Positions 5,618 through 6,803 of a stretch of DNA of 6,803 nt are shown here, one piece after another. Below the pieces are notes generated by a model that saw only the letters and a list, made by a program, of their open reading frames with translations, ran no database searches and had not been told where the DNA came from. Where the stretch lies: assembly GCA_036781505.1 (NCBI GenBank), contig DAIQAV010000136.1, positions 1 to 6,803 of the forward strand. Direction: 5' to 3'. How positions within the stretch are numbered: the first letter of the stretch is position 1; the number at the start of each line of letters is the position of its first letter. This stretch comes from FEN-680 sp036781505. Lineage in GTDB: Bacteria > Actinomycetota > Geothermincolia > Fen-727 > Anoxymicrobiaceae. The position numbers and the translations under genes were made by a program.

Positions 5618-5679
5618 GCAATCGCGACTCTTCGGAACCGGTCGGCGCTTCATCCGCGTGCGTAGCGCCCCGCGCGAAT

Positions 5680-5685
5680 AGTGTA
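5680..5685 (-). promoter_or_regulatory. Candidate -10 box TACACT upstream of the hybrid kinase
   Basis: TACACT fits a TANNNT -10 box in the 94-bp gap between the two kinase genes and would give a leader of about 65-70 nt. No convincing -35 is present at 16-18 bp spacing, and the genes may simply be co-transcribed, so support is weak. Confidence 0.2.
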
Positions 5686-5700
5686 CTGCTTTTCGACAGA

Positions 5701-6803
5701 TCAACTGATTGTGAACTTGAAAACGGAGCCGCCTCCGTCGTGGGGCTCCACCCAGATGCGGCCCCCGTGCGCCTCGGCGATCTGGCTGGCGATATACAGA
5801 CCCAGCCCCATCCCCGGCTTGGAGTGGTGCAGCGCGTCCTCGACCTGGTAGAAGCGGTCGAAGATCTTCTGGCGCGCCTCGTCGGGTATTCCCTTGCCGC
5901 GGTCTTTCACCGAGACCAGCACCCCGGTCTCGTCGCGCTCGATCTCGACCTCTACCGGAGAGCCCTCGGGGGAGAACTTGATCGCGTTGTCGACCAGGAT
6001 GTGCATGAGCTGCACGAACTTCTCCGAGTCAACCGACACCGGGCCCGTCCCGGCGGCCACGGAGGTCAGGAACTGGTTGGCGAAGCCCATCGCCCAGGTG
6101 TCGTCGAGCGTCATCTTCAAGAGGACCTCGGGCTCGACCCTCTCTCTGTTGATGAAGAGACGGCCCTGCTCGACGCGCGAGACGTCCAGCAGCTGCTCGA
6201 CGTAACGCGTCAGGCGCTCGGTCGAGAGGTCGATGTCCGCAAGTATCTCTCTGACCAGCTCCGGGGGCAGCCTGTCCATGTACTCGGTGAGCGTGTTCGC
6301 GTATCCCTTGACCACCGCGATCGGATGCCTCAGCTCGTGCGACGCGACCACCAGGAAATCGCGCAGCCTCTCCGCCCTCTCCCGCAGGTCCTCCTCGTAG
6401 GCCTTCTCGCGGGTCACGTCTATGAGCGAGACCGCGCTGGTCCCGGCGGAGCCCGGCAGCCGGCCCATGTTGGCGAGCATCTTCAGCGCGTCTCCGCTGC
6501 GGGGATAGAACGTGCACTCGAAGTGCACCGGCGGCGTGCCGGCGCGCGAGCCCGAGTGCCCAAGCTCCGCGCAGTGACTCTTGAACTCCGACGCCTGCGC
6601 CTCGTCCAGGAAAGCCGTGAATTTGCGGCCGACGGCCTCCGCGCGCGTCATGCCGGAGACATGCTCGAACTCGTCGTTGGCGAAAGTGATGGCGGCGGCT
6701 CCGTCGACGATGCACATCGCGGTGCCGGTGGACTCGAACACCGAGCGGTACCTCTCCTCGGACTCCTTCAGCGCTTCCTCGGCCATCCTGGACTCGGTGA
6801 CGT
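5701..6803 (-). CDS. PAS-domain sensor histidine kinase, 5' end outside window
   Basis: The frame is open to the window edge. The first in-frame ATG (6786) is internal: it is preceded by VTESR and followed by MAEEALKESEERYRSVFE, the usual link between one PAS domain and the next (DVTExxxAEEAL). At least one more sensory domain must lie beyond the edge. Positions count from that ATG. Residues 10-125 form a PAS domain ending LIDVTREKA, followed by a short coiled coil and HisKA with H-box SHELRHPI (H150), then the ATPase domain with N267, DRGKGIP (295-301) and GMGLGLYIA (325-333). No receiver or membrane segment is visible in this part. The kinase core, including the SHELRHP box and the QVE..xHHS stretch, closely resembles that of the downstream kinase. 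Its partner is unknown; the receiver of the neighbouring hybrid protein is the nearest candidate. Confidence 0.92.
   Translation of the reverse strand, partial: VTESRMAEEALKESEERYRSVFESTGTAMCIVDGAAAITFANDEFEHVSGMTRAEAVGRKFTAFLDEAQASEFKSHCAELGHSGSRAGTPPVHFECTFYPRSGDALKMLANMGRLPGSAGTSAVSLIDVTREKAYEEDLRERAERLRDFLVVASHELRHPIAVVKGYANTLTEYMDRLPPELVREILADIDLSTERLTRYVEQLLDVSRVEQGRLFINRERVEPEVLLKMTLDDTWAMGFANQFLTSVAAGTGPVSVDSEKFVQLMHILVDNAIKFSPEGSPVEVEIERDETGVLVSVKDRGKGIPDEARQKIFDRFYQVEDALHHSKPGMGLGLYIASQIAEAHGGRIWVEPHDGGGSVFKFTIS

Noticed and set aside
4641..5681. A 346-codon plus-strand open frame opposite the hybrid kinase
   Set aside because: Same antisense effect: no recognisable motif, and the opposite strand encodes clear receiver, PAS and kinase domains.
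6527..6548. GCCGGCG-like repeats resembling the porA-porB hairpin unit
   Set aside because: They lie within the PAS coding sequence, lack the conserved tail of the repeat unit and are explained by GC-rich codons.

Overview
This is a high-GC bacterial window: about 62-65% GC in the genes, against 46% (167/360) for bases 241-600. Every recognisable gene lies on the minus strand. A four-subunit ferredoxin-dependent 2-oxoacid oxidoreductase points to an anaerobe, or an organism with a strongly anaerobic core metabolism. Purine-rich Shine-Dalgarno sites, GTG starts and PAS-rich kinases would suit a deep-branching anaerobic actinobacterium or a similar high-GC lineage. That placement is inference; nothing here fixes the taxonomy.

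Reading in the direction of transcription (right to left): a PAS histidine kinase cut by the window edge (5701-6803); a response-regulator/PAS/histidine-kinase protein with a closely related kinase core (4014-5606); a 176-bp gap with candidate promoters; then the operon porG-porD-porA-porB (3837-640). porG/porD overlap by GTGA and porD/porA by ATGA. porA and porB are separated by 71 bp holding two tandem GC-rich hairpins that resemble a REP-type repeat, and the second of these overlaps the porA stop codon. Together the four products would form the complex that oxidatively decarboxylates pyruvate to acetyl-CoA, reducing ferredoxin, or runs the reverse synthase reaction: PorA and PorB bind thiamine diphosphate, PorB carries the proximal [4Fe-4S] cluster, PorD is the electron-exit ferredoxin and PorG is the CoA-side domain. 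The two kinases may sense redox or metabolic state near this operon, but nothing in the sequence shows that they control it.

Downstream of porB the character changes. Bases 235-639 are low in GC, hold no convincing gene, and contain short direct repeats, a hairpin and a perfect GGGGTCAGACCCC palindrome. This stretch abuts a 70-codon remnant of an agmatinase/ureohydrolase gene (22-234) that has lost its N-terminal two thirds and its normal C-terminus. The left edge carries a canonical G-quadruplex motif. The left 640 bp therefore look like decayed, recombined accessory DNA next to a stable metabolic operon.

I found no clear evidence of a wholly new system. The best leads are the Asp-for-Cys change in PorD cluster I, the NifJ-like cofactor loop in a four-subunit PorB, the hairpin repeat lying across the porA stop codon, and the low-GC junction that cuts the agmatinase gene.
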